Source: an uncultured Synergistales bacterium
Lineage (GTDB): Bacteria; Synergistota; Synergistia; Synergistales; Aminobacteriaceae
Length of the DNA: 56,705 bases
NCBI GenBank assembly: GCA_905233455.1
Contig: CAJOES010000007.1
Coordinates: forward strand, 351-57,055
Direction: 5' to 3'
How positions within the stretch are numbered: position 1 is the first letter of the stretch; each line of letters starts with the position of its first letter. The notes under the pieces were generated by a model. That model saw nothing but the letters and a program-made list of their open reading frames with translations, did no database searches and was not told the origin of the DNA. Positions 14,701 through 23,185 of this stretch are shown here, piece after piece. The position numbers and the translations under genes were made by a program.

Positions 14701-17700
14701 CTTTATCGCCATAATCTAGTTCTGCTTCGTAGTAGTTAGGACCGTACTTGTTAAGTTGCGGAAAACTCTCATCCTTAACAAAATAAGTGGAAGCATACAC
14801 AGGATACTTGCCGGAGTTCATCATGTTTTCTGCGTCTTCTCCATATGTTGCGTTCACCTCATCGTACTCATAATACGGCTGGTATGTTTCATAGTTCTCA
14901 GCGAGTACATCATCATATATCAGCCTTATATCCCAGCTCTGAACCTCCGTGTCAGAAACGAGTGCAGAACTCTTGTAGACCTTGTCCACAGTTATATCGC
15001 TGATCTTCAGTTTCTCGGAGATTACAGGTACACCATGTACCCAGATATTTGCACTGACCTGAGCGGATATATCCTTGTCGAAGCTGTTTGCGGCAGTGAT
15101 AACGTACGTTACCTCCCCGTATACAGGCTTCTTGCCCTTAGCTGAAGTTGTAGTAGCCGCTGTGAACGTTCCGCTTATGGTTGCATACGACTCTACATCG
15201 TTGCTCTTAGGGTTAGGAGTAAGCTTAACGCCTTCAGGAAGATTCGCCGCAGACCAGTTGACGGGCCCGGGATACGCCTTAAGTATTACCTTGTCGTAAC
15301 TCTTACCGACCGCTATGTCTCCGCTGGTCAGAACACCTTCATATACGTCGATGGATATTGTCTTAGTGCCGACGCTTATCGGAATCTCTGCACTGCTGAT
15401 GCCTGCATCGTTCTCTGCCCAGAATATGTACTTCTTAAGAGGAGTTATCTTTTTCGGTTTACCGTAGACTAATACATAGTCCGCATAATAATCATCAGTA
15501 CGGTCATCACTCGAGGCATAATAGGTATCTGTACCTGCAAGGCCTTCAGGAAGATAGCCGGGCTCTGCATTATAGCCAGGATCATCAACTGCTTTGTCGT
15601 TCTGGCCTACAGCATCTTTGCCGCTGAAATCCTTCTGCTTTGAGTAGAAGCCTGACCTCTTGATCGTACCGCCGCTTGACATCTTGATGATTGCCTGAGA
15701 CAGATCTTTGCTCGTCTCTTCGGTTGTTGTATAGTCGTTGCTCCAAATGAAAGCGAAATTCTCTGCCTCAAATGAAATCTCTGGCGGAACAAGTATGAAG
15801 TTCAGCTCTATATCCTTTGAGACCGTCCTTCCTGATCCTTCAGCAACCAGCCTTACGGTTTTTACCAGTTCATCATTGCCTGTGCCGGTAGTACCGCCGC
15901 CGAAATCAATAGGAGTATTGATGCCCTGCTTCCATGTGCCGTTGATGGAGGCTTCTTTGTCCTTATAGGAGAATACCAGGTCGTTGCTTTCGAGCTTTAC
16001 CCCGCTGTCGGCGGATATATAGCTCCACGTAACAGCATCCTTGAAGCCGGTTGCCTTAATGTTGATTGATGCCCCCTTGCCCCATACAACGTCATAGCTT
16101 GCGGGCTGTTCAATCTTCGGGGAAGGCAAAACCGTAATCTTGAACTTAGGCGAAATAGTACCCAAAGCATTACTGACAGTGATGGTTATCTCTTTGTCCG
16201 CAGATTCTGTCGGCGTACCGGTGATGTGAATCGTTCTCGTTCCGTTCTTTTTATTGGCATCTTCAGCAGCAGGCTGGTCTAAGTCATCGCTTATCGTCAT
16301 ACCTTCAGGAAGCTGTTCGTTGATTGCGTCCGTGTCGATTTCCAGAGGCAGTGTGCCAGTGAACGTAAACTTAAAGAGATATGATGTAATGTCATCTGAA
16401 AGTTCCTCGCCTACATAAAGACCGTTCTCGAACTGCCAATCCGTATACTCATAGTCGTATTTCTTGCCTATGTTGTCGTCTTCTTTGAGTTCCGAATCCA
16501 TTACAGGTGCTTTTGCCCCAGTTACAGATACGGTGAAGTCCTTGCTTGCAGTTGGTTTCGTATCAGCACTGACCGTAGCCTGAACCCTGATGACAAAATC
16601 CTTGTCGTATGATACGCCGTTAGCTGCATCAACTTTGAGCTGTCCGTTGTCCTGCAAAACAAGTCCCATAGCTTTGAGCTTCTTTTCGCCGGATATGACC
16701 TTGAACGAAATATCTGATGAAGGAGCAATGTCCGTGTAGGGATTCAGCTTGACTTTGTACGTGTAATCCTTGCTGGTCAATTCGCTTATACCAAGCGGGA
16801 TCTCGAACTTTGTCTGGCTCGCGTCAAATACCGGGCTGGGATATTCAAGAGTCGTGATATTGAAGCGGACTCTCTTAGAGCCTAACGCGTTGGAGACATC
16901 GAAACTGATCGGATGCGTACCTGCGTCTTCCTTGTATTTAGGCGTTCCGTAAATGGTGATTGTCCTTGAACCGTTCTTGCCGTTTGCGTCTGTACCGTCC
17001 GGAATATCCTCGCTGTAATCTACTTCCAGTTTGTCGGGAAGCTGTTTGTCGAAATTCCCTATATTCAGCGGTAGAGTGCCCTTGAACGTCAGCGTGAAGT
17101 ACTTCTTGCCTGCGGGGCTGTCCTTGCTGATCTCATCACCGACATAAAGTCCTCCTGCAACACTGTAATTATTATTGTAGAGGGCTTTATGGTATTCAGT
17201 ATCGTAGAGCTTGCCCAAGTCCGTAGTTCCGGAAGTAAGATCAAGCGTTGAATCGATATCCGGGGATGTTGCGCCGGTAATATTGATTGTGAAGTCCTTG
17301 CTTGCAACCGGTTTCGTATCCCTGCTGACCGTTACCTTGACCCTGAAGCTGAAGCTCTTATCGTAGGATATAAGCCTTCCTGCCTTATCGGGCGAAAGTT
17401 TGCCGTGAACGTCCATGCTGAGTCCGATTAAATCGAAGCTGCCCTTGCCGGTATCAAGCGTGAAGATCATATCTTTGTCGAGGTCTATAGAAGCATTGTA
17501 GGCTTTAAGGTTGATCTTGAAGCTTTCTCCGAGTGCAGAACTGCCAAGCGGAATATTGAACGTTGCATTGGCCGGGGTGTCCGCAAATTCCGGTGCAGGG
17601 TATCTTAGTACCGACATCTTGAATTCCATGCGCTTGCTGCCCACGCTGTTGGAGACATCGAAGCTGATCGGGAATACTTTTGCTGCTCCTGCCTGTACGT

Positions 17701-20700
17701 CCTTAGAGTCCGGTATGCCGCCGATCTTGACTATTCTTGAACCGTTCTTTTCGTTGTCGGTATTCGGGGTGTCAGTGCCGTAGTCTATGGACATGCCGTG
17801 AGGAAGCTGATGATCGAAGCTCGTTATATTCAGCGGCAGAGTGCCCTTGAACGTGAACGTAAAGTACTTCTTGTATGTCTCACTGTCCTTGTTGAGCGGG
17901 TCTCCGACATAAAGTCCGTTATTGTGTTCGTTGACTTCCTGATCATGCAGTACGCCGATGTCAGTGCCGGAATTTATGACAAATTTCTTGTCTGCGCTGA
18001 GTTCCGGTGCTGTTCCGCCTTCAACATGTATTTTGAATTCCTTTTCTGCTGAAGGGAACGTATCCTTGCTTACCGTAATTTTGACCTTCATTGTGAAGTC
18101 CTTGTCATACGATACGCCGGTGGTGTCCGCTGAAACAAACAGTTTTCCGTCTGCGCTCAGTGCAACGCCTATCTTGTCGAGGCTGTCCGCAGCATCCGAG
18201 GTGAAGATGAATGTAACATCGTCTGAAGGAGCAGAGTACTTATCCATAGAGACATAGAAGAACTGATTTTTATCACCCAGCGTGAATGTGAATTCGCCTT
18301 TCTGCTGTCTGGTGAATACCGGTTTCGGGTATGCAAGCGTAGTCATCTTGTAGGTTCTGGAGATGGTTTCAGCCGCATCGGTTGCAGTAACCGTTACTGT
18401 GTGGTCTCCGCTGTCGGAAGACTGAGGAATGCCTCCGAGCTTCACGACCCTGTAGCCGTTCTTACCGTTGTAGCCGTCCTTGTCGTATGAGACCTCTTCG
18501 CCGTAATCCACAGAAACACCTGCAGGAAGCCCCTTGAAGTCAACGCTTATCGGAAGTATGCCTTCAAACTTGAACGTAAGATATTTCTTAGCCCCATTGC
18601 TGGAAGTATTGATACGATCACCGGTGTAGAGTCCGTTATTGAACTTATGATCTTCATTATCATAGAGCTTGCCGAGATCTTCACCCGGCTCTACGTCGTC
18701 CGGTGAAAGCATCGCAAAGGTTTTTCCACCTTCAATGTGTATGGTGTATTCCTGTTCGTTATAGCTGTAATTAGGATTGCCTTTGCTTACCGTTGCCTTT
18801 ACCTTAAATTTGAAGTCATCAGCGTAGGATACTTTTTCAACTCCCAGTGCTTTAACCAAGTTCCCCTGCTTATCAATATCAATGCCTATTTTGTCAAAAT
18901 AACTTCTGCCGTCTGTAAGAGAGAAAACCATATCTTTACTGGTTGCAGTGGCATTGTATATATCAAGAGAAATCTTATGCGGAATATTATCAAGGCTGGT
19001 AGCACCGAGCGGAATGTTGTAGGTTAACTGCCTGTTCGGATAGACCTGATCAAATGTCGGCTTCGGGTAATAAAGCCTAGTTATTTTATAACTTTGTGTT
19101 TTTGTTCCGGCTTTTTTAGTAACAGCATCAAAGTACTTCAGCGTTATTGTATCCTCTTTAGAGTTGGCCGTTCCGAAGTCCTTAGAGGTAATTGTACCTC
19201 TGAGAGTAACTATCCTGTAGCCGTTCCTGCCGTTTGAGCCGTCAGAATCAATCGAAACGTCCTGGCTGTAATCCGCGCTTAAGCCTCCAGGAAGTTTGCC
19301 GAAGTCCGCACTGATGGGCAGAGTACCGACAATCTTGAACGTAAGGTAATTGTAGTCATAATTATCCTCGTCTTTGCTGGTGAGAGGCTGGCCGACATAA
19401 AATCCGTTATGGTAATTCTTGTCGTACAGCTTGCTTATGTCCGTATCTGCCGCCACTCTGTCCGGAGAAACTATCTTAAGCTCCTGAGTACCAGTAATCT
19501 TTATGGTGAATTCCTGCGTTTTAGACGGTTTTTGATCTCTACTGACAGTTACTTTAACGCTGAAGTTGAAGTTTGCATCGTAGGATATTGGCACGCCTTC
19601 TTTGTCTGGAGACAGTCTGCCGTGTTTGTCCATGCTGAGTCCTATTTTTGCAAAATTCGCCTGACCTGATGCAAGTTCAAAGATCATATCTGCACTTGTT
19701 GCAGGTGCGGGGTAGGCATCCGGTGAAATCTGGTACGAAGCATCAAGGCTTGTAGCACCGAGCGGGATCTCGAACACTTTCTGGCTGTTGTCAAATGTCG
19801 GGGCAGGATACTTCAGTGTCGTTATCTTGAACTGCTGCGTAGTATTAGCGGTCTTGACATCGTTGGAGACATTCAGCTTTATTGTACTCGTCGTATTGTT
19901 GGTGGGCTTGCCGCTGATCGTAATCAGTTTGTAGCCGTTCTTTCCGCCGAAGCCGTCGCTTTCGTCAGAAACGTCCGGGCTAATGTTTTGCGTCAAGCCG
20001 CTCGGAAGACTATCTATCCTTGCATGAATGGGCAGAGTACCCGTAACCTTGAACGTAAGATACTTCTTGTAGTTATCGGTAAAATTGCCGTCAGTGTCCT
20101 TGCTGGCTATCTCGTCTCCTACATAAAGCCCTCCGCCGTACGGGTCGAACAGCTTGCCGAGATCTGAGTCTGCTGCTACCTCCGGCGATACTATAGCAGG
20201 TTCTTTGATGCCGGTAATATTGATGGTGAACTCATCCTGAACGAAAGGCTTAGGCTGCTTGTTTACTGTAGCTCTGATCTTGATTTTGTTTTTAGTATTG
20301 AGAGCCTGATCATAAGATACACCTTTTGCTACAGCCTTGGCATCAGCCGACACATAGCCTTCTTTGTCCAAACTGAGTCCGAGTTTCTTAAGAAGATTCT
20401 CGCCGTATTCATCCGTACTGTAGATTATAGTTGTGCCTAGATAGTCTTTCACAGGTATTTGCTTCCTGAACTCTTTACTGCCAAGCGGTATAGTCAATGT
20501 CTTGTTTTCGTCTGCGAATTCAGGCTTGCCCTTAGCCCACGGTTCTATTGTCAGTGTGAAACTGTCCGAGAGGTTGTTATTTTTATCTTTTACGGTAACC
20601 GTGTATGTCCCTGCGCTTACGTCATTGGGAGAAACCAGCAGTTTAGCTACTATGCCATAGTAGGATTTATCATCGATAGTAGTCTTTGTAGCACCGTCTG

Positions 20701-21025
20701 ACTCATTGAAGTACAGGTGAGAATTAGCCAGCCTTCCTTTCCCTTGATCGACGGACAGCTCGATTTTATCGAAGCTTCCGGAAGCATCATTGTCGCCGCT
20801 TTTGATGGTTACTTCCGGAACTTTAAGCCCGCCTTCGGCATCAGCAGACAGTCTAACGATCGCAACCTTAATATCCTTGCTGGTCTCGCGGATGGTTCTG
20901 GCTGTAGAAGATTCCGAGCCTTTGTCTATGCTGATTAACACATAATTGCTATCAGCAAAAGCCGGAATGCCTGAAACGAAAATTAGCCCAACTAAAATAG
21001 TCAGACCTAACAAGCGTTTTATCAT
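11735..21025 (-). CDS. Giant secreted Ig-like repeat protein
   Basis: 3096 residues. The ATG at 21025 has AAGGAGG eight bases upstream and begins a signal peptide (about 24 residues, ending AFA). Roughly residues 170-1640 hold six tandem units of about 245 residues. Each has an IPLG strand, ISYDxxF, a VTVSRD-type strand, DLGKLYD, a GLYVGD box (near residues 297, 539, 795, 1033, 1290 and 1533), LTFKxxGTLP, NGKNGYR and an LxYPxP ending. More He_PIG/cadherin-like Ig modules follow; one near 1640-1740 (WGKG, GTWKQG, GSGRTVSKD) matches the Synerg-CTERM protein. Near the C-terminus an acidic Glu/Ala-rich linker leads to a distinct domain (WFIEEGYQIIAILP, VTVNTWFYADKKYAPVIAV) and an acidic tail, with no membrane anchor visible. 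Probably a surface fibre, S-layer-like protein or adhesin; export route and ligand are unknown. Confidence 0.85.
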   Translation of the reverse strand: MIKRLLGLTILVGLIFVSGIPAFADSNYVLISIDKGSESSTARTIRETSKDIKVAIVRLSADAEGGLKVPEVTIKSGDNDASGSFDKIELSVDQGKGRLANSHLYFNESDGATKTTIDDKSYYGIVAKLLVSPNDVSAGTYTVTVKDKNNNLSDSFTLTIEPWAKGKPEFADENKTLTIPLGSKEFRKQIPVKDYLGTTIIYSTDEYGENLLKKLGLSLDKEGYVSADAKAVAKGVSYDQALNTKNKIKIRATVNKQPKPFVQDEFTINITGIKEPAIVSPEVAADSDLGKLFDPYGGGLYVGDEIASKDTDGNFTDNYKKYLTFKVTGTLPIHARIDSLPSGLTQNISPDVSDESDGFGGKNGYKLITISGKPTNNTTSTIKLNVSNDVKTANTTQQFKITTLKYPAPTFDNSQKVFEIPLGATSLDASYQISPDAYPAPATSADMIFELASGQANFAKIGLSMDKHGRLSPDKEGVPISYDANFNFSVKVTVSRDQKPSKTQEFTIKITGTQELKIVSPDRVAADTDISKLYDKNYHNGFYVGQPLTSKDEDNYDYNYLTFKIVGTLPISADFGKLPGGLSADYSQDVSIDSDGSNGRNGYRIVTLRGTITSKDFGTANSKEDTITLKYFDAVTKKAGTKTQSYKITRLYYPKPTFDQVYPNRQLTYNIPLGATSLDNIPHKISLDIYNATATSKDMVFSLTDGRSYFDKIGIDIDKQGNLVKALGVEKVSYADDFKFKVKATVSKGNPNYSYNEQEYTIHIEGGKTFAMLSPDDVEPGEDLGKLYDNEDHKFNNGLYTGDRINTSSNGAKKYLTFKFEGILPISVDFKGLPAGVSVDYGEEVSYDKDGYNGKNGYRVVKLGGIPQSSDSGDHTVTVTATDAAETISRTYKMTTLAYPKPVFTRQQKGEFTFTLGDKNQFFYVSMDKYSAPSDDVTFIFTSDAADSLDKIGVALSADGKLFVSADTTGVSYDKDFTMKVKITVSKDTFPSAEKEFKIHVEGGTAPELSADKKFVINSGTDIGVLHDQEVNEHNNGLYVGDPLNKDSETYKKYFTFTFKGTLPLNITSFDHQLPHGMSIDYGTDTPNTDNEKNGSRIVKIGGIPDSKDVQAGAAKVFPISFDVSNSVGSKRMEFKMSVLRYPAPEFADTPANATFNIPLGSSALGESFKINLKAYNASIDLDKDMIFTLDTGKGSFDLIGLSMDVHGKLSPDKAGRLISYDKSFSFRVKVTVSRDTKPVASKDFTINITGATSPDIDSTLDLTSGTTDLGKLYDTEYHKALYNNNYSVAGGLYVGDEISKDSPAGKKYFTLTFKGTLPLNIGNFDKQLPDKLEVDYSEDIPDGTDANGKNGSRTITIYGTPKYKEDAGTHPISFDVSNALGSKRVRFNITTLEYPSPVFDASQTKFEIPLGISELTSKDYTYKVKLNPYTDIAPSSDISFKVISGEKKLKAMGLVLQDNGQLKVDAANGVSYDKDFVIRVQATVSADTKPTASKDFTVSVTGAKAPVMDSELKEDDNIGKKYDYEYTDWQFENGLYVGEELSDDITSYLFKFTFTGTLPLEIDTDAINEQLPEGMTISDDLDQPAAEDANKKNGTRTIHITGTPTESADKEITITVSNALGTISPKFKITVLPSPKIEQPASYDVVWGKGASINIKATGFKDAVTWSYISADSGVKLESNDLVFSYKDKEASINGTWKQGINTPIDFGGGTTGTGNDELVKTVRLVAEGSGRTVSKDIELNFILVPPEISFEAENFAFIWSNDYTTTEETSKDLSQAIIKMSSGGTIKRSGFYSKQKDFSGKDAVGQNDKAVDDPGYNAEPGYLPEGLAGTDTYYASSDDRTDDYYADYVLVYGKPKKITPLKKYIFWAENDAGISSAEIPISVGTKTISIDVYEGVLTSGDIAVGKSYDKVILKAYPGPVNWSAANLPEGVKLTPNPKSNDVESYATISGTFTAATTTSAKGKKPVYGEVTYVITAANSFDKDISAQVSANIWVHGVPVISEKLKISDITVDKVYKSSALVSDTEVQSWDIRLIYDDVLAENYETYQPYYEYDEVNATYGEDAENMMNSGKYPVYASTYFVKDESFPQLNKYGPNYYEAELDYGDKDGDYQNAFYLVSDDPRVWDDVKSGDQTIGHKLREGSKNLSFVQRHSYLYVDNSNPAKPIITGSIDRMPDSGKLTIKVIAHNHGVRASKDFTINVKAASPKLATKTFVTAGSKETSHDWTFETTGSKPIRMAAYIDGKTANKIFGTKYPATASIDITYHDKENATFYDANEDGNITLWGIINDGNNGIDDQIMDNPTRLAFYADGLTGTGHIKLLRYGSDRNDKDMNGFVSMDRSKLTDQYLVSVDDSVAFKGLPVTIRMENWDTDSKKKPVTANVKLNIDPIQAPEIWFNANAFSKDAKGFKFQRIPTTSGEVTFATEVDGEKISGDNIEGVATLRIKGSMQKVNLDGVKYVFFVKGDNPITVTSSQKLDPISEVVDNLRQNKLPANAKNGIYITSVSVDAFKSYSNAKPADGMFYIIGGTPKAGQETTSKITLTAKNNSTGATAKKTITIKALMKPQITVNYVGKEFEINKKLSLKGGVKGSTSGNGIRWYVDSVKIGNTVLAASSKDAASALAPYGLSLDKNGVLSTGNGVATKATYDPTTKKYASMDVYAVAYNDAGKSDPLQFRVGIKGTKPKVTSKTLEFYLSEDNYGVAKALIKTDAVSADSNIQYSISDTKTIDALKNAGFSTTITTTADGYGMFATTKKPTATKGISVKFDMENYGTKANGSVKVAVYDPKPVIEVSSGTAAVELKPTAKDKKDATINLKLSSATEATGDSKISWKITGKPSQKGVTAKLNVPKENNTFGNKATVTVTAAKGMSATTDTLTVQATNSSGKNVSKEFPIAITVTPASTQSDKDAPESESAPETGTEAEAEQEAQTEPKAEAEEHAGTLTFGRARTEADLSDTQKSWFIEEGYQIIAILPEMQAEEDGLHEITNIALAEDAPVGAELVYFPFPVGKALDDEEGSTIFYDETGDITAVPASRVVTVNTWFYADKKYAPVIAVKVSNTAGAKDDAENLEEGDVLTVDALKKAAEEAAEAETETE

Positions 21026-21031
21026 GTGTTA

Positions 21032-21304
21032 AACCTCCTTGTCCTTTCTTATTTTTGTTATTGAGGGGATAAATTTTGTGTAAATACTCCTCAAGCCGTA
21101 AAAACCTCTTCCATTAAGGATAAGGTTTTTCCATATGTGCGCGTGTCTGGTATTAATGATTATCCACCTTCCTTTGAGATACCGTTTCAGTAATTTTGCA
21201 TTATCGCTTCCTTTTCCTTCTGCAATGTCCTCCTCCTGAATCGTATTGCAGTCAGAGCCGGTTGCGTCTGCATGACTACTTTGAAATTTTTGCTGCCTTA
21301 AGGC
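21032..21304 (-). other. Unassigned open frame and structured leader upstream of the giant gene
   Basis: An in-frame TAA at 21307-21305 and the next one at 21031-21029 enclose 91 open codons on the minus strand with no ATG or GTG start. The last 65 codons follow an AGGAGGAGG with an ATT at 21226. The translation (for example KLLKRYLKGRWIIINTRHAH) looks protein-like but matches nothing I know. A hairpin AAAAACCT...AGGTTTTT (21100-21130) lies inside and could act as a terminator in either direction. The region could be a gene remnant, a gene with a rare start, or just the untranslated leader of the giant gene. Its stop overlaps the giant gene's ribosome-binding site. Confidence 0.3.
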
Positions 21305-21520
21305 TTAACGGCAGCCCTCCAACCTCCTAGACGCTGTAAAATTACTCCTCCTAGTAGGGATTTTCGGCTGTGGTAGCAATAATCTGTAATTTTTTCTTAA
21401 GATAATTTTGTACGCAAGTATAAGTATGCGTTATCTATATCATATCTTTATGTATATTTCATGAATGCCTGCGGAGAGAAGATACCGGAGATAATAATTT
21501 GAAGGCGTGTGTGTTTGTGT
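21305..21520. other. Intergenic region without recognisable gene
   Basis: No supported open frame or RNA gene. On the minus strand there are two more AGGAGG-like purine boxes (around 21325 and 21348) and a GCTGCC/GGCAGC hairpin near 21291-21314. The left part is AT-rich around 21400-21460. No convincing promoter for the giant gene was found here. Confidence 0.4.
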
Positions 21521-22066
21521 TGTGTGCGGAGGCTTGGCCTTCTGTTTGTGTGTTGTGCCTTGTGTAATGTTTAGGCTTTGTGCTCTGAGTTATGCGTGAG
21601 GGATTGAAGGTCATCGCTGGTGTGCCTCTCTCTGCGTATGTATTGTGTTTGGCGTAAGGCTTGGGGGTTAGTGCTTCCGTCGCAGTGTGCAGGTGTAGGC
21701 TTATGCTTTGCGCTCTGGGTTATGCGCGAGGGCTTGAAGGTTATTGCTGGTGTGAGTCTCTCTGCGTGTGTATTGTGTCCGGTGTGATGTTTATGGCTTC
21801 GTGCTTCCCTGTAGTGTGCAGGTGTAGGCTTATGCTTTGCGCTCTGGGTTATGCGCGATGGGTTGAAGGTCATTGCTGGTGTGAGTCTCTCTGCGTGTGT
21901 TGTGTCCGGCGTAAGGCTTGGGGCTTAGTGCTCCTGCTGTGGTGTGTAGGTGAAGGTCTTGTAGCTTTGCGCTCTGGGTTATGCGTGAGGACTTGAAGGT
22001 CATCGCTGGTGTATGAGTCTCTCTGCGTATGGTGTGTCCGGCGTAAGGCTTGGGGCTTAGTGCTCC
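21521..22066. repeat. GT-rich tandem repeat array, unit about 130 bp
   Basis: Four full copies and a fifth partial copy begin near 21521, 21644, 21774, 21901 and 22032, a period of 123-131 bp. Shared landmarks are TGTGTCCGGCGTAAGGCTTG, GCTCTGGGTTATGCG (near 21581, 21711, 21840, 21970) and GAGTCTCTCTGCGTGTG. The first copy is the most divergent. The plus strand is strongly rich in G and T. Minus-strand open frames crossing the array encode variants of RITQSAKHKPTPAH, but the period is not a stable multiple of three and the frame changes between copies, so they are not taken as genes. The last partial copy ends where the ribosome-binding site of the cupin gene begins. Confidence 0.88.
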
Positions 22067-22082
22067 AGGAGGCAAAAGCAAA

Positions 22083-22463
22083 ATGGTTCGCGATGTAGTT
22101 TGCACTGATGTTGAAGGCATTGCAGGGGGAACAGGCCCGGCGAAGATGTATCATGTTCTCTCGAAGGACGAGCTTAATGGGCACGGAAGACTCTATGCGC
22201 GCGTGATTCTTCCTTCCGGGTCAGCGGTAGGGTGGCATCAGCATATCCATGACACTGAACCCTATTATGTGCTCAAAGGCGAGGGAGACTTCTACGAGGC
22301 TGATACGGAAGACGGTGAAAGGAAACATACGAAGGTTCATGCGGGGCAGGTGTGCATTATCCGTGTAGGGCAGTGGCACTGCATGGAGAATCATTCAGGG
22401 GCTGACCTTGAGATGATGGCCTTGATCTACAATGAGCCGGGTTATGACAACAGGGAGCTGTAA
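22083..22463 (+). CDS. Small single-domain cupin protein
   Basis: 126 residues from the ATG at 22083, which follows AGGAGG (22067-22072) by ten bases. An upstream in-frame start at 22050 lies inside the repeat array and is rejected. Both cupin motifs are present: GWHQHIHDTEPYYVLKGEG (metal-binding His-x-His and Glu) and VGQWHCMENHSG (the third His). Small cupins of this type bind a metal and act as isomerases, sugar-binding proteins or dioxygenase-like enzymes; substrate cannot be assigned. It stands alone between the repeat array and the str operon promoter. Confidence 0.85.
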   Translation: MVRDVVCTDVEGIAGGTGPAKMYHVLSKDELNGHGRLYARVILPSGSAVGWHQHIHDTEPYYVLKGEGDFYEADTEDGERKHTKVHAGQVCIIRVGQWHCMENHSGADLEMMALIYNEPGYDNREL

Positions 22464-22656
22464 TTTTCGAATCTGATTTATTTTTTATCTCTGTGCTTTA
22501 AGCGGCGGTGTGCTTTTACGTTGTGTTTTTGTAGTTGAAAATGTAGTTGAAAAATTCTTCTTTGTCCCTGAAATGATGCAGTGATGGTTTGTTCTGTATT
22601 TATGTGTAATCTTGCAGGCTATTATATTACATTGGTCTGCTTGCAGGTCATCATAA
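22464..22656. other. Intergenic region before the str promoter
   Basis: No gene or clear terminator seen. A short direct repeat TGTAGTTGAAAA occurs twice around 22530-22553. Confidence 0.4.
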
Positions 22657-22687
22657 AATAATTTTCCGCAAACCTGCGCAAATTATT
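22657..22687. repeat. Near-perfect palindrome over the str operon -35 box
   Basis: AATAATTT (22657-22664) and CGCA (22667-22670) are mirrored by TGCG (22675-22678) and AAATTATT (22680-22687) around AACC. The right arm overlaps the first two bases of the TTGACA of the rpsL promoter, the place expected for an operator or a UP-like element. Confidence 0.55.
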
Positions 22688-22715
22688 GACATTCAGGGAT
22701 TGTGTTTGCTAAGAT
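22686..22715 (+). promoter_or_regulatory. Promoter of the str-S10-spc-alpha operon
   Basis: TTGACA (22686-22691), an 18-base spacer and TAAGAT (22710-22715). It is the only good promoter upstream of rpsL, and the gaps downstream are short enough that the whole ribosomal cluster could be read from it. Confidence 0.75.
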
Positions 22716-22744
22716 TATCAGGCTGTTTTGACATAGATAGCGAA

Positions 22745-22777
22745 AGGAGGGAAATCTGCTGTTAGTGAAGCAGATTT
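22745..22777 (+). promoter_or_regulatory. Shine-Dalgarno and stem-loop ahead of the rpsL start
   Basis: A strong AGGAGGG (22746-22751) is followed by a perfect nine-pair stem AAATCTGCT/AGCAGATTT (22752-22760, 22769-22777) with an eight-base loop. The GTG start is at 22792, too far from the AGGAGG unless the stem forms and brings them closer. The other candidate site, AGAGG at 22784-22788, is weak and close. A regulatory role in translation of the operon is inferred. Confidence 0.5.
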
Positions 22778-22791
22778 GACAGCAGAGGCTT

Positions 22792-23169
22792 GTGCCAACA
22801 ATTAATCAGTTAGTGCGTTTAGGACGCGAAGAGAAGAAGAGCAAGAGCAATTCTCCGGCATTGCAGGGGAATCCGGCCAAGAGGGGAGTATGCACCCGTG
22901 TATACACGATAACCCCCAAGAAGCCGAACTCAGCATTACGCAAGGTTGCGCGTGTAAGACTGACCAACGGAATCGAAGTTACTTCATACATTCCCGGAAT
23001 AGGACACAACCTGCAGGAACACTCAGTAGTTCTCGTCAGGGGCGGGCGTGTGAAGGATCTTCCCGGTGTACGTTACCATATAATTAGAGGAACATTGGAC
23101 TGCGGCGGAGTGGAGAACAGGAAACGCAGCCGTTCAAAGTATGGTGCACGCAGACCTAAAGCGAACTAG
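22792..23169 (+). CDS. rpsL: 30S ribosomal protein S12
   Basis: 125 residues, GTG start. S12 sits at the decoding centre of the small subunit. The conserved core [20 protein letters not shown] and the loop [18 protein letters not shown] are intact. The lysines tied in other bacteria to streptomycin sensitivity are unchanged in PKKPNS and RVKDLPG. First gene of the str operon; rpsG follows after 16 bases. Confidence 0.98.
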   Translation: MPTINQLVRLGREEKKSKSNSPALQGNPAKRGVCTRVYTITPKKPNSALRKVARVRLTNGIEVTSYIPGIGHNLQEHSVVLVRGGRVKDLPGVRYHIIRGTLDCGGVENRKRSRSKYGARRPKAN

Positions 23170-23185
23170 AGAGGACTGACGTAAA

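Noticed and set aside
21060-21330. A c-di-GMP (GEMM) or other known riboswitch before the giant gene
   Set aside because: Short GACGCAA-like pieces and hairpins occur, but the conserved blocks of the known classes do not appear in order.
21571-22184. Minus-strand open frames with RITQSAKHKPTPAH-type repeats
   Set aside because: They come from the GT-rich tandem array lacking stops on that strand. The unit length is not a stable multiple of three, the frame changes between copies and none has a ribosome-binding site.
22765-22779. A short regulatory peptide (GTG AAG CAG ATT TGA) in the rpsL leader
   Set aside because: Only four codons, formed by chance within the hairpin loop and arm; no support for translation.
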